Source: Planctomycetota bacterium
Lineage (GTDB): Bacteria; Planctomycetota; Planctomycetia; Pirellulales; Lacipirellulaceae
Length of the DNA: 34,676 nucleotides
Assembly: GCA_029781135.1 (NCBI GenBank)
Contig: JAKOXH010000018.1
Span: 1-34,676, forward strand
Direction: 5' to 3'
Position 1 is the stretch's first letter. Each line of letters opens with the position of its first letter. The notes below the pieces were generated by a model. The model searched no databases. It saw nothing but the letters and a program-made list of their open reading frames with translations, and was not told where the DNA came from. A program made the position numbers and the translations under genes. Below, piece by piece: positions 9,167 to 17,035 of the stretch.

Positions 9167-9562
9167 GTGAGGCTTCTCGTCGATACAAACTGTTTTGCAG
9201 ACTTAGCGGCCAACGATTGGCAGGCCCACGAACGTTTGCGCAAAGCATCTGAATTGTGGTTCTCAATCATCACGATCGGCGAACTCTTGGCCGGGTTTAT
9301 GCAGGGAAGCCGGCGCCGTGAGAATGAAGGTCGGCTCCAACAACTGCTTCAGCTCCAGGGAGTCGGCATACTCTTTCTCGATGCCGAAACGGCCCGATAC
9401 TACGCCGACATTTGGCACGTCCTTCGGTCACAGGGTACGCGCATCCCCACCAACGATATATGGATCGCTGCCCTGGCGATCCAACACGATCTGACACTCG
9501 ACACTCGAGACAAACACTTTGGACAGGTTCCCGGTCTGAAACTCGTAAGCTCGGCACCCTAG
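9167..9562 (+). CDS. vapC: PIN-domain ribonuclease toxin, VapC family
   Basis: This 131-residue PIN-domain protein has the acidic metal-binding residues of VapC toxins: D6 in LLVDTNCFADL, E39 in TIGELLAG, D97 in PTNDIWIAALA, and D112/D115 in LTLDTRDKHF. VapC toxins are Mg-dependent endoribonucleases; several cut initiator or other tRNAs. The start is GTG at 9167, because the ATG at 9154 is out of frame. The gene ends 2 bases before the valS ATG, so toxin and synthetase are almost certainly on one mRNA. Confidence 0.9.
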   Translation: MRLLVDTNCFADLAANDWQAHERLRKASELWFSIITIGELLAGFMQGSRRRENEGRLQQLLQLQGVGILFLDAETARYYADIWHVLRSQGTRIPTNDIWIAALAIQHDLTLDTRDKHFGQVPGLKLVSSAP

Positions 9563-9564
9563 AA

Positions 9565-12500
9565 ATGGACTTTAAGCACCTTCCCGCCCAATACGATCAT
9601 TCCGCCGCCCAAGCCAAGTGGTATTCCTTTTGGGAAGAGCGCGGCTACTTTCACGCCAGCATCGACCCGAGCGACACGCGGCCAACGTATTCGATTGTCA
9701 TCCCGCCGCCGAACGTGACCGGCGCGCTGCACCTCGGCCACGCGCTCAACAACACGCTGCAAGACATCCTCATTCGCATGAAGCGGATGCAAGGTTACAA
9801 CGTGCTGTGGATGCCCGGCACCGACCATGCCGGCATCGCCACGCAAGCGGTCGTCGAGCGGCGGCTGTTCGAGGAAGAAAAGAAAACGCGGCACGACCTC
9901 GGCCGCGAGGGGCTGGTGAAACGCATCTGGGATTGGAAGGACCGCTACGAAGCTCGCATCCTCGGCCAGCTCCGCCAACTCGGCTGCAGTTGCGATTGGC
10001 AGCGCACGCGGTTCACGCTCGACGACCAATGTGCCCGGGCCGTGCGCGAGTGGTTCTTCCGCCTGTTCAAGGACGGCAAAATCTATCGCGGCAAACGGCT
10101 TGTCAACTGGGATACGTTCCTGCAAACGGCCGTGAGCGATGACGAGGTGTTCCACGAACCGGTGAAGGGCCACTTCTGGCACTTCAAATACCCGGTCGTG
10201 GCGCAGGACCGTCGGCCGGGCGAGCCGGAGTTCGTGACCATCGCCACCACGCGACCCGAAACTATGCTCGGCGATACGGCGGTGGCGGTGCACCCGGACC
10301 CAACCGGCGCGTTCGATAAGCTCGGCCGCGAGCTGCGCGAGAAACTCATCACGGCCTCGGCCAAGGAAAAGGGCGAGATCGAAGAGGAGATGTCGCGCCT
10401 CATGGATCGCCGGGCAGCCATGCAAGCGCAGCTCGAAACGCTCCGCAACATGGCGCAACGCGGCGTGATGCTCGAACTGCCACTCACCGGCCGGCAGATT
10501 CCGCTCATCGCCGACGAATGGGCCAAGCCCGAACTCGGCAGTGGCTGCGTGAAGATCACGCCGGCCCACGATGCCAACGACTACGACGTGTGGCAACGCC
10601 ACCAGGAGATCGGCGCGATCAACATCCTCAACCCCGACGGCACGCTCAACGAGAACGTGTCCGAGAAGTATCGTGGCCTCAACGTGAAGAAGGCCCGCGA
10701 GGCCGTGGTGGCCGACCTGGAAGCGGCCAGCCTCGTCGTCGAAATCGAAGACCGCGAAATCGATCTCGCCCACTCCGACCGCAGCAAAACGCCGATCGAG
10801 CCGTACTTGGCCGACCAGTGGTTTGTGAAGATGAGCGAGCTTGCCCAGATGGCGATGGATGTCGTCACGAGCGGCCGGGTGAAAATTGTGCCGGATCGCT
10901 ACGGTAAGGGTTATCTCGATTGGCTCGGCGAGAAACGCGACTGGCCGATCGGCCGACAACTCTGGTGGGGGCACCGGATACCGGTGTGGTCTCGCCACTT
11001 CGAGAGTTGTCAGGAGTATTGGGGCGGTCGTATGCAGACCGTCCAAGATGCAATGCAGGACGAACTTTCGGACCGACTATCAACGCTTGAAATTAACTAC
11101 GACATGGCATGCGTTCGTTATGTCCGCGATGATGATATAACGCAGACTTTTATTAGCGATCAGCCGGATAAAGGTCGATTCGCAGTCTATGTTTGCTTAC
11201 TCAATGACTTCAACTACGCTCCGGATGTATATGAACAGGGAATCACCGAACTTCTGAAAAAGTGCGAGTTTGAGCAGACCGAGGACGTCCTCGACACCTG
11301 GTTCTCCTCCGCCCTGTGGCCAATCTCGACGATGGGTTGGCCCAACGAGACGCCGGAGTTGGCGAAGTTCTATCCCACGAGCGTCCTGATTACCTCCCGC
11401 GACATCATCACGCTGTGGGTCGCGCGAATGGTGATCGCCGGGTTGTACAACGTGGGCGAAGTACCGTTCCGTGAGGTGTACATCACGCCGAAGATCTTGG
11501 ACGGCTACGGCGAGACGATGTCGAAGAGCAAAGGCAACGGCGTCGACCCGCTCGACGTGATCGAGAAGTTCGGGGCCGACGCACTACGCTTCGGCTTGGC
11601 GTATCTCACGACCGACACACAGGATGTGAAACTGCCCGTCGAGTTCGAATGCCCGCATTGCGACGCCCTATTCGCCCAGACCAAGAAGAACCGCGTGCTC
11701 GCGCGGATCGAATGCGAGAAGTGCGGCCAGCCGTTCAGCACCCAGTGGGCCGAGAAGCCCGAGGACAAAGCCCTGCCCCGCGGCGCGGTCGTAAGCGAAC
11801 GCTTCGAACTCGGCCGCAACTTCGCCAACAAACTGTGGAACGCCGCGCGGTTCTCGCTCATTAACTTGGAAGGATACTTGGAAGGATGCAGGATGCAGGA
11901 TGCAGGGAGCGGGGACAAGGCATCCAGTGAAATCCCCGCATCCCGCATCCCGCATCCTACAACCTTGCTCTTGGAAGACCGGTGGTTGTTATCGCGGCTT
12001 TCGACCGTCACGCAGCAAGTGACCGACGCCCTCGAACACTACCGCTACGCCGACGCGGCCCGCACGCTGTACGACTTCGCCTGGAACGAATTCTGCAGCT
12101 TCTACGTGGAAATGACCAAGGCGCGTTTCGCGAGCGGATCTGTGGGAGGCGACTCTGTCGCCGATGACGGCCGCAAGTCGAGTTCGCGCGAAATCGGCGT
12201 CGAAGACGCCTCCCACAACAAGGCGACCGCCCAACGCGTGTTGGCCCACGCACTCGACGTGCTGATGCGGCTCTTGCACCCGATGATGCCGTTCCTCACG
12301 GAAGAAGTATGGCAACTCTTAGGGCAAGTGGCGCCGGAACGCGGCCTCAGCGAGTTCAGCGAGCCGGGCGGTCCCCCGCTCCGACCGGGGGCGCCGGGGG
12401 CGAGGACGCCCCGGCTCGCCGAAAGCGTCTGCGTTGCCGAATGGCCGAAGGCGGATGTTGCCCATCAAGACGCCACAATCGAAGAACAATTCGCCGATTT

Positions 12501-12963
12501 CCAAGCCGTGCTTGGCGCAGTGCGTGAAGCCCGGCAGCGGCAGAACATTCCGTTCAAGGAGGAAATCAACTTCACCATCCGCTGCGATGCGGCGACTGCC
12601 GAGTTACTCAAGCCGATGCAGCCGTACTTCGCCCAAATGGCCCACGCCACGGCGATCGCAATCGGCCCTTCCGCCGAAGCCCAGGGCGTACCGATCAGTT
12701 TCCCGCTCGTCGGCCGGCACGGTCCGATCGAGGTACACGTCGACGTGAGCCGGTTCATCGACATTAGCGCCGAACGCAAACGGCTCGATAAGGAACGCGA
12801 TAACATCACGAAGCAGATGAAATCGATCGAGTCGAAACTCGCCAACAAAGGCTTCGTCGATAAAGCCCCGGCCGAAGTCGTCGAGCAGCAGCGCAACAAG
12901 CTGGATGAGCTCGGCGGGCAGTTGGCATCGGTCAATGCTTCCCTTGCAAAACTCGCGAAGTGA
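9565..12963 (+). CDS. valS: Valyl-tRNA synthetase carrying three in-frame repeat insertions
   Basis: ValRS charges tRNA-Val with valine. The protein has 1132 residues, well above the usual 880-950. The class I signatures are PPPNVTGALHLGHALNNTLQ (HIGH) and ETMSKSKGNGVDPLDVI (KMSKS). An editing domain and a C-terminal coiled coil (RKRLDKERDNITKQMKSIES) are present. A CPHC...CEKC zinc-ribbon-like insert follows KMSKS. The extra length includes three palindromic elements read in frame, at 11884-11957, 12141-12217 and 12359-12419. All lie in the anticodon-binding half, between conserved segments. The stretch from about 11000 to 11280, which replaces the usual zinc-binding loop before DVLDTWFSSALWP, is visibly AT-richer than its surroundings. 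ATG at 9565 is chosen because it precedes the family N-terminus and follows the vapC stop; the frame is open further upstream only through overlap with vapC. Confidence 0.95.
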   Translation: MDFKHLPAQYDHSAAQAKWYSFWEERGYFHASIDPSDTRPTYSIVIPPPNVTGALHLGHALNNTLQDILIRMKRMQGYNVLWMPGTDHAGIATQAVVERRLFEEEKKTRHDLGREGLVKRIWDWKDRYEARILGQLRQLGCSCDWQRTRFTLDDQCARAVREWFFRLFKDGKIYRGKRLVNWDTFLQTAVSDDEVFHEPVKGHFWHFKYPVVAQDRRPGEPEFVTIATTRPETMLGDTAVAVHPDPTGAFDKLGRELREKLITASAKEKGEIEEEMSRLMDRRAAMQAQLETLRNMAQRGVMLELPLTGRQIPLIADEWAKPELGSGCVKITPAHDANDYDVWQRHQEIGAINILNPDGTLNENVSEKYRGLNVKKAREAVVADLEAASLVVEIEDREIDLAHSDRSKTPIEPYLADQWFVKMSELAQMAMDVVTSGRVKIVPDRYGKGYLDWLGEKRDWPIGRQLWWGHRIPVWSRHFESCQEYWGGRMQTVQDAMQDELSDRLSTLEINYDMACVRYVRDDDITQTFISDQPDKGRFAVYVCLLNDFNYAPDVYEQGITELLKKCEFEQTEDVLDTWFSSALWPISTMGWPNETPELAKFYPTSVLITSRDIITLWVARMVIAGLYNVGEVPFREVYITPKILDGYGETMSKSKGNGVDPLDVIEKFGADALRFGLAYLTTDTQDVKLPVEFECPHCDALFAQTKKNRVLARIECEKCGQPFSTQWAEKPEDKALPRGAVVSERFELGRNFANKLWNAARFSLINLEGYLEGCRMQDAGSGDKASSEIPASRIPHPTTLLLEDRWLLSRLSTVTQQVTDALEHYRYADAARTLYDFAWNEFCSFYVEMTKARFASGSVGGDSVADDGRKSSSREIGVEDASHNKATAQRVLAHALDVLMRLLHPMMPFLTEEVWQLLGQVAPERGLSEFSEPGGPPLRPGAPGARTPRLAESVCVAEWPKADVAHQDATIEEQFADFQAVLGAVREARQRQNIPFKEEINFTIRCDAATAELLKPMQPYFAQMAHATAIAIGPSAEAQGVPISFPLVGRHGPIEVHVDVSRFIDISAERKRLDKERDNITKQMKSIESKLANKGFVDKAPAEVVEQQRNKLDELGGQLASVNASLAKLAK
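11884..11957. repeat. Heptamer palindrome in frame in valS
   Basis: Three copies of GGATGCA (11884-11904), GGGAGCG and GGGACAA run in 7-bp register. The inverted words TCCCCGCA, TCCCGCA, TCCCGCA, TCC follow at 11933-11957. The element encodes EGCRMQDAGSGDKASSEIPA and the residues after it, inserted between NAARFSLINLEGY and EDRWLLSRL, which are contiguous or nearly so in other ValRS. The same GGATGCA word recurs between clpP and tig at 27251-27285. Confidence 0.85.
12141..12217. repeat. Second palindromic element in frame in valS
   Basis: Left arm 12141-12165 (TGTGGGAGGCGACTCTGTCG...) and right arm 12193-12217 are imperfect reverse complements over 25 bases. The insertion follows MTKARFAS and precedes NKATAQRVLAHALDVLMRLL, giving about 26 foreign residues. 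This family is unrelated in sequence to the other two valS insertions. Confidence 0.85.
12359..12419. repeat. 61-bp palindromic element in frame in valS (shared with oleC)
   Basis: The arms start GCGAGCCGGGCGGTCCCCCG and end CGAGGACGCCCCGGCTCGC. They encode EPGGPPLRPGAPGARTPRLA, inserted before the conserved SVCVAEWP segment. A copy of exactly the same length with near-identical arms is at 22588-22648 inside oleC, in the same orientation relative to the coding strand but in a different reading frame. Confidence 0.9.
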
Positions 12964-12982
12964 GCAAACCTAGTCTTTGAAG

Positions 12983-13043
12983 TCGTCGTGTTCGTCGTGC
13001 CGTTGTGGTTCAATCTCACCACGACGGCACAAAGAACACGGCG
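12983..13043. repeat. Inverted repeat downstream of valS
   Basis: Arms 12983-13009 and 13017-13043 are near-perfect reverse complements over about 27 bases around a 7-base loop. The words (GTCGTCGTGTTCGTCGTGCC) resemble the CACGAAGG nonamer family at 15471-15497. The hairpin could end valS transcription, although no T-run follows immediately. Confidence 0.75.
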
Positions 13044-13086
13044 CCAAGGCATCGACGGGGTGATTTTTCTGTTTCGCCCGACCAGC

Positions 13087-13092
13087 TATAAT
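13087..13092 (+). promoter_or_regulatory. -10 element of the bifunctional nuclease gene
   Basis: A perfect TATAAT lies about 47 bases before the ATG at 13139. No convincing -35 hexamer is visible. A Shine-Dalgarno-like AAAGGA is at about 13126-13131. Confidence 0.5.
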
Positions 13093-13138
13093 GCTAGGGT
13101 GACATTACTGCTCAGCGATTGAATAAAGGATCGCCGCC

Positions 13139-13549
13139 ATGCCTGTTGCGATGGAATTGTCTCGGATCATCATCAGCGAGATCAACGAGCAGCAGGTGAT
13201 CTACCTCAAGGAGGTCGACGGCCCACGCATGTTTCCGATCCTCATCGGCATCTTCGAGGCCACCAGCATCGACCGCCGCGTGAAGGGTTTTGCCGCCCCG
13301 CGGCCGCTGACGCACGATCTGCTGGTGCAGTCCGTCGAAGCGCTCGGCGGCGAGTTTCAAGATGTGGTCATCAGCGAGCTGCGCGAACACACGTATTATG
13401 CCAAGCTCCGCGTGCGGCACGACGGCGAGCTCATCGAAATCGACTCGCGCCCCAGCGACGCCATCGCCGTCGCCGTCACCTGCGACCCGCCGCTACCGAT
13501 CTTCGTCGCCGAAGACGTGTTGAACGACGTGCTGGGCGAACAAAGTTAG
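13139..13549 (+). CDS. Bifunctional nuclease family (BFN/DUF151) protein
   Basis: This 136-residue protein of the BFN/DUF151 family shows LSRIIISEINEQQVIYLKEV, RMFPILIGIFEA, RPLTHDLL and the conserved SRPSDAIAVAVTCDPPLPIFV segment. Members were first described as plant bifunctional nucleases; bacterial versions are widespread and their physiological role is poorly defined. Translation starts at ATG 13139 behind AAAGGA; an in-frame ATG at 13151 is less likely. The stop codon TAG (13547-13549) is the first three bases of the palindromic element at 13547-13643, so the C-terminus is set by the repeat. Confidence 0.88.
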   Translation: MPVAMELSRIIISEINEQQVIYLKEVDGPRMFPILIGIFEATSIDRRVKGFAAPRPLTHDLLVQSVEALGGEFQDVVISELREHTYYAKLRVRHDGELIEIDSRPSDAIAVAVTCDPPLPIFVAEDVLNDVLGEQS

Positions 13550-13643
13550 CGTCGGCGGCGACGCCGAATCTAGCTGATATCGTACTCAACTGGAAGTTGC
13601 GGCCACGCGGTTCCAGCGACATTCGGCGTCGCCGCCGACGCTA
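13547..13643. repeat. Perfect 23-bp inverted repeat element
   Basis: Left arm 13547-13569 and right arm 13621-13643 are perfect reverse complements (TAGCGTCGGCGGCGACGCCGAAT), separated by 51 bases. It lies between the converging bifunctional nuclease gene and lysC and may terminate both. A further copy of one arm is at 28-49. Confidence 0.9.
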
Positions 13644-13652
13644 AACACCGAA

Positions 13653-15437
13653 TTACCCCAACACGTCGGCAAACGCATTCTTGAGCGCCGCCAACCCCGC
13701 TGCCCCCTTATCCGCACCGACGACGACGTTCACGCGAATTTCACTCGTGCTAACCAGATCGACGTTGATCTTGGCCTCGGCGAGCGCCTTGAACATCCGC
13801 AGGCCGACGCCGGTATGGCTACGAATGCCGATGCCCTTCACGGTGAGGATGGCAACGGCCGGCACATCGCGCACTTCGCCGCCGAGCTCCTTCGATAGGT
13901 TCGTCAGCACGCGGCGAGCATCGGCCACACTCTTCCGCGGCACGGTAAAGCTGATGTCGGCCAAGCCATCGCGGCCGATACTCTGCACGATCATATCGAC
14001 GAGGATGTTTTCCGAAGCGATCGCTTCGAAAATGCGGGCCGAAATGCCGGGGCGATCGGGCACATCGAAGAGCGTCATTTCCGCTTGCGATTCATCGAGC
14101 GACACGCTTTCGATGGCGAGGTCTTCCATCCGCTGCAGGCGGGAGACGATGTCGACGGCGTCGGCGGTGCGGCGGCCGGCCGCTGAAGCGGCCTCGCCGA
14201 ATTTGACGCGATCCTGGGGTGGAAGGTCGAGTTCGAACTCGTTGTGGACGGCCCGCAGGGCAGCCAGTGCTTGATCGCGCTTTACGAGAGCGGAGACCTT
14301 GATTTCGCTCGTGGTGATGGCTTCGAGGTTGATGCCCTCATCCGCGAGGGCGCGGAACATGCGATCGGCGACGCCGGTTTGAGTGGCCATACCGAGGCCG
14401 ACGATCGAGACCTTCGAAAGACTAGCGTCGTGCAGGACGCTTTGGGCTCGCAGCTCGTCGGCTGCCTTTTTAGAAGCTGCGAGCGCCTTCGGCAGGTCGT
14501 CTTCCAATACTGTGAACGAAATATCGGCCGTGCCATCGGCCCCGGCGTTCTGCACGATCATATCCACCGCCACGTTGACGGCCGCGAGCTTTGAGAACAC
14601 TGCGTAGCTCACGCCCGGCTGATCGGGCACGCCCGCGATCGTGATTTGGGCCTCGTTCTTCGTAAGGGCCGCGCCGCTGACGGCCCGGTCGGCCGATTCC
14701 GATTCGCTGCCGATGACCGTGCCCGGCTCGTCGCTAAAGCTCTGGCTATTACGCACGTGGATCGGCACGTTGAACTTCTTGCCGAATTCGATCGACCGGC
14801 TGTGCATGACGCCGGCGCCGAGACTGGCAAGTTCGAGAATTTCATCGTGGCTCACGCGGTCCAACTTGCGGGCCTCGGCCACGAGCCGTGGGTCGGTCGT
14901 GAATACGCCGTCGACATCCGTGTAGATTTCGCACGCGTCGGCATGAAGCACGGCCGCCAAGGCGACGGCCGTCGTATCGCTGCCGCCACGGCCCAGCGTG
15001 GTGATGTTGAAGTCCTCATCGATGCCCTGGAAGCCGGCCGCGATGACGATCTTGCCATCATCGAGCAGCTTTTTCATGCGGTCGGTCGAGATTGATTGAA
15101 TACGGGCCTTCGTGTGCGAGCTATCGGTGCGAATGCCGATTTGGGCACCCGTGAGGCTCACCGCTTCCGCGCCGAGCGAGTGAATTGCCATCGCCATGAG
15201 GGCGACGCTCACCTGTTCGCCGGTCGAGAGGAGCATATCCATCTCGCGGCCAGCCGGATCATCGGTGATTTGCTTGGCGAGGTCGACCAAATGATCGGTC
15301 TGATGGCCCATCGCACTCACGACCATGACCACCTGATTGCCGTTCTGCTGCGCTCGAATCGCCCGCCGCGCTGCCACCCGAATTTTTTCCGCATTGGCAA
15401 CACTCGTGCCGCCGAACTTTTGAACAATGATTCCCAT
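13653..15437 (-). CDS. lysC: Aspartate kinase with four ACT domains
   Basis: LysC phosphorylates aspartate, the first step towards lysine, threonine and methionine. From ATG 15437 the protein has 594 residues. The N-terminal amino-acid kinase domain starts IVQKFGGTSVANAEKI and includes FQGIDEDFNITTLGRGGSDT and EIYTDVDGVFTTDPR. The C-terminal half holds two tandem ACT pairs that resemble each other: GVPDQPGVSYAVFSKLA...ADISFTV with VGLGMATQTGVADRMFRALA, and DVPDRPGISARIFEAIA...ADISFTV with KGIGIRSHTGVGLRMFKALA. Most bacterial LysC have two ACT domains. The four-ACT form of about 600 residues is known in cyanobacteria and some planctomycetes and implies feedback by more than one effector or site. 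The start follows CAGGAATATCG; an upstream TTG at 15458 is unlikely. It is last in the aspS-hom cluster. Confidence 0.95.
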   Translation of the reverse strand: MGIIVQKFGGTSVANAEKIRVAARRAIRAQQNGNQVVMVVSAMGHQTDHLVDLAKQITDDPAGREMDMLLSTGEQVSVALMAMAIHSLGAEAVSLTGAQIGIRTDSSHTKARIQSISTDRMKKLLDDGKIVIAAGFQGIDEDFNITTLGRGGSDTTAVALAAVLHADACEIYTDVDGVFTTDPRLVAEARKLDRVSHDEILELASLGAGVMHSRSIEFGKKFNVPIHVRNSQSFSDEPGTVIGSESESADRAVSGAALTKNEAQITIAGVPDQPGVSYAVFSKLAAVNVAVDMIVQNAGADGTADISFTVLEDDLPKALAASKKAADELRAQSVLHDASLSKVSIVGLGMATQTGVADRMFRALADEGINLEAITTSEIKVSALVKRDQALAALRAVHNEFELDLPPQDRVKFGEAASAAGRRTADAVDIVSRLQRMEDLAIESVSLDESQAEMTLFDVPDRPGISARIFEAIASENILVDMIVQSIGRDGLADISFTVPRKSVADARRVLTNLSKELGGEVRDVPAVAILTVKGIGIRSHTGVGLRMFKALAEAKINVDLVSTSEIRVNVVVGADKGAAGLAALKNAFADVLG

Positions 15438-15464
15438 CGATATTCCTGAAAAATACAAATTTTT

Positions 15465-15747
15465 GTGGAACCACGAAGGTCACGAAGGGCACAAAGGAAT
15501 GCAGGAACGTCTCACGCAAAGGCGCTAAGGCGCGAAGAGGAAAAGACCGTTCTTAACCGCTAATTAGCGCTAACAGTTCGCTAATGGCTCGCTCCTAGAG
15601 ATTTCCAATCGCTGAACAAACTATCGATTAGCGACCTATTAGCGCAGATTAGCGGTTCTCCTTTTCTTTGACTTTCCTTTGCGCCTTCGCGCCTTGGCGT
15701 GAGATTCCTCCGTCCGTCCTTCGTGTTCTTCGTGATCTTAGTGGTTA
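15465..15747. repeat. Mosaic nested palindrome between the apgM-type gene and lysC
   Basis: Three word families are nested as mirror images. The outer layer is nonamers CCACGAAGG, TCACGAAGG, GCACAAAGG (15471-15497) against CTTCGTGTTCTTCGTGATC (about 15718-15745). The middle layer is octamer-like CTCACGCAAAGGCGCTAAGG (15511-15545) against CTTTGCGCCTTCGCGCCTTG (about 15661-15703). The inner layer is ACCGCTAATTAGCGCTAA (15556-15588) against GATTAGCG...AGCGCAGATTAGCGGT (15625-15656). The whole could fold as one long stem in DNA or RNA within the operon transcript. Confidence 0.8.
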
Positions 15748-16965
15748 ATGTTTTCCGATAAACCACGGCATCACGTTCCAGCCTTCATCGAAGATGAGCT
15801 TCGACCGGGCCGCGTTCGTGTCGCCGTAGGTAGTGAATTCGTCGGGTTTGATGCCGGTGCCGGCCATCGCCACGGGCACGTTGCCGTGCGTGTGGACTTT
15901 TGTCCGCAGGAACGTGGGATGGTCGGGCGAGATCATGATCCGCCAATCGCCATGCGATTGAATCGCATCGAGCAGCGGGCCGACTACATGGCGGTCGACC
16001 TCTTCGATTGCCTTTACTTTCTCATCGCAACGGCCCTCGTGCGAAGCCTCGTCGGAGGCCTCGACATGCACACACACGATATCGTACTTATCGAGGGCGT
16101 CGACGCCAGCCCGCCCCTTCGCCGCATAGTCGGTATCGAGGTAGCCCGTCGCGCCCGCGACCTCGATGCGGTCCCACCCAACAAGGGCGGCAATGCCGCG
16201 CAGCAGGTCGACGGCCGTGATCATCGCCCCACGCGGGCCATACTCCTCGGTAAAAGCTCGCAGCCGCGGAGCCTGACCGAGGCCCCAAAGCCAGACGTTC
16301 GTCGCCACGCCCTTGCCAGCGGCCTTGCGGGCCACATTCACGGGATGATCGCGGAACACACCGACGCTGGCCGACATGACGTCACACAGCACATCGCTCC
16401 CTGGCCCGCGGGGATATTCCTCGATCACCGATTGATCCGTGATGTCGTGCGGCGGCCGGGCGCGCGTTTCATTGCTGAACGGGGCGGGAAGTTTTTCGCC
16501 ACGCCAGAGCAGCAGGTTGCGATAACTCACGCCGGGTACAAATTCGATGGCACCACGCCACTTGGGATCGCTGCCGATGCGCTCCTGGGCCGTTTTTAGC
16601 AGCCCCGTGGCATCTTCCGTGGTGATGTGGTCGGCCGTGAAATCGCGCATCACCTGATCGACGATCGTTACGAGGTTGCAGCGCACGGCCCAATCGGTAG
16701 GGCCGAGCTTGATGCCCTGGGCGGCGGCCTCCATCGGCGCGCGGCCGGTGAAATTCTCGAATGGGTTGTAGCCCAGTAGGCTGAGGTTGCCGATCTCGGA
16801 CCCGGCCGGCAACTCCTTCGGCGTGTGGCAGGCCCGCGCGACGACGCCCATCGCCGCGACGCGGTCCATATTAGGCGTGCGGGCCGCTTCGAACGGCGTC
16901 TTGCCGCCCAACGAAGCCTGCGGCTCATCGGCGGCGCCGTCGGGAATGACGATTACATATTTCAT
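15745..16965 (-). CDS. ApgM-family phosphoglycerate mutase, possibly homoserine kinase
   Basis: This 406-residue protein of the archaeal-type cofactor-independent phosphoglycerate mutase family belongs to the alkaline-phosphatase-like metalloenzyme superfamily. Visible features are the N-terminal metal site MKYVIVIPDGAADEP, the nucleophile serine segment SEIGNLSLLGYNP, FTGRAPMEAAAQGI, the EASDEASHEGR metal-binding stretch and ISPDHPTFLRTKVHTHG near the C-terminus. The start is ATG 16965, directly at the conserved N-terminus. It lies between hom and lysC. A subgroup of this family has been proposed to act as homoserine kinase where classical thrB is absent. That position makes homoserine phosphorylation (hom then kinase towards threonine) at least as likely as glycolytic mutase activity. 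Sequence alone does not decide between them. Confidence 0.85.
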   Translation of the reverse strand: MKYVIVIPDGAADEPQASLGGKTPFEAARTPNMDRVAAMGVVARACHTPKELPAGSEIGNLSLLGYNPFENFTGRAPMEAAAQGIKLGPTDWAVRCNLVTIVDQVMRDFTADHITTEDATGLLKTAQERIGSDPKWRGAIEFVPGVSYRNLLLWRGEKLPAPFSNETRARPPHDITDQSVIEEYPRGPGSDVLCDVMSASVGVFRDHPVNVARKAAGKGVATNVWLWGLGQAPRLRAFTEEYGPRGAMITAVDLLRGIAALVGWDRIEVAGATGYLDTDYAAKGRAGVDALDKYDIVCVHVEASDEASHEGRCDEKVKAIEEVDRHVVGPLLDAIQSHGDWRIMISPDHPTFLRTKVHTHGNVPVAMAGTGIKPDEFTTYGDTNAARSKLIFDEGWNVMPWFIGKH

Positions 16966-16971
16966 GCTTTC

Positions 16972-17030
16972 GGATTTGGGATTGCGGATTGCGGAATGGG
17001 ACCGGTTAATCCGCAATCCACAATCCGCAA
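16972..17030. repeat. Heptamer palindrome between hom and the apgM-type gene
   Basis: GGATTTG, GGATTGC, GGATTGC and GGAATGG run in 7-bp register from 16972 to 16999. The inverted words TAATCCG, CAATCCA, CAATCCG, CAA follow to about 17030. It fills most of the 70-bp spacer in the operon. Confidence 0.85.
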
Positions 17031-17035
17031 ATATG

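Noticed and set aside
9412..9564. N-terminal extension of valS into vapC
   Set aside because: The extension overlaps vapC in another frame. The ValRS family N-terminus begins at ATG 9565, right after the vapC stop.
9559..11046. Long open frame antisense to valS (about 495 codons)
   Set aside because: It is a mirror of a certain valS coding region, lacks protein-like motifs and has no ribosome binding site.
15748..16599. Open frame antisense to the apgM-type gene
   Set aside because: It overlaps a well-supported gene over its whole length and has no recognisable domain.
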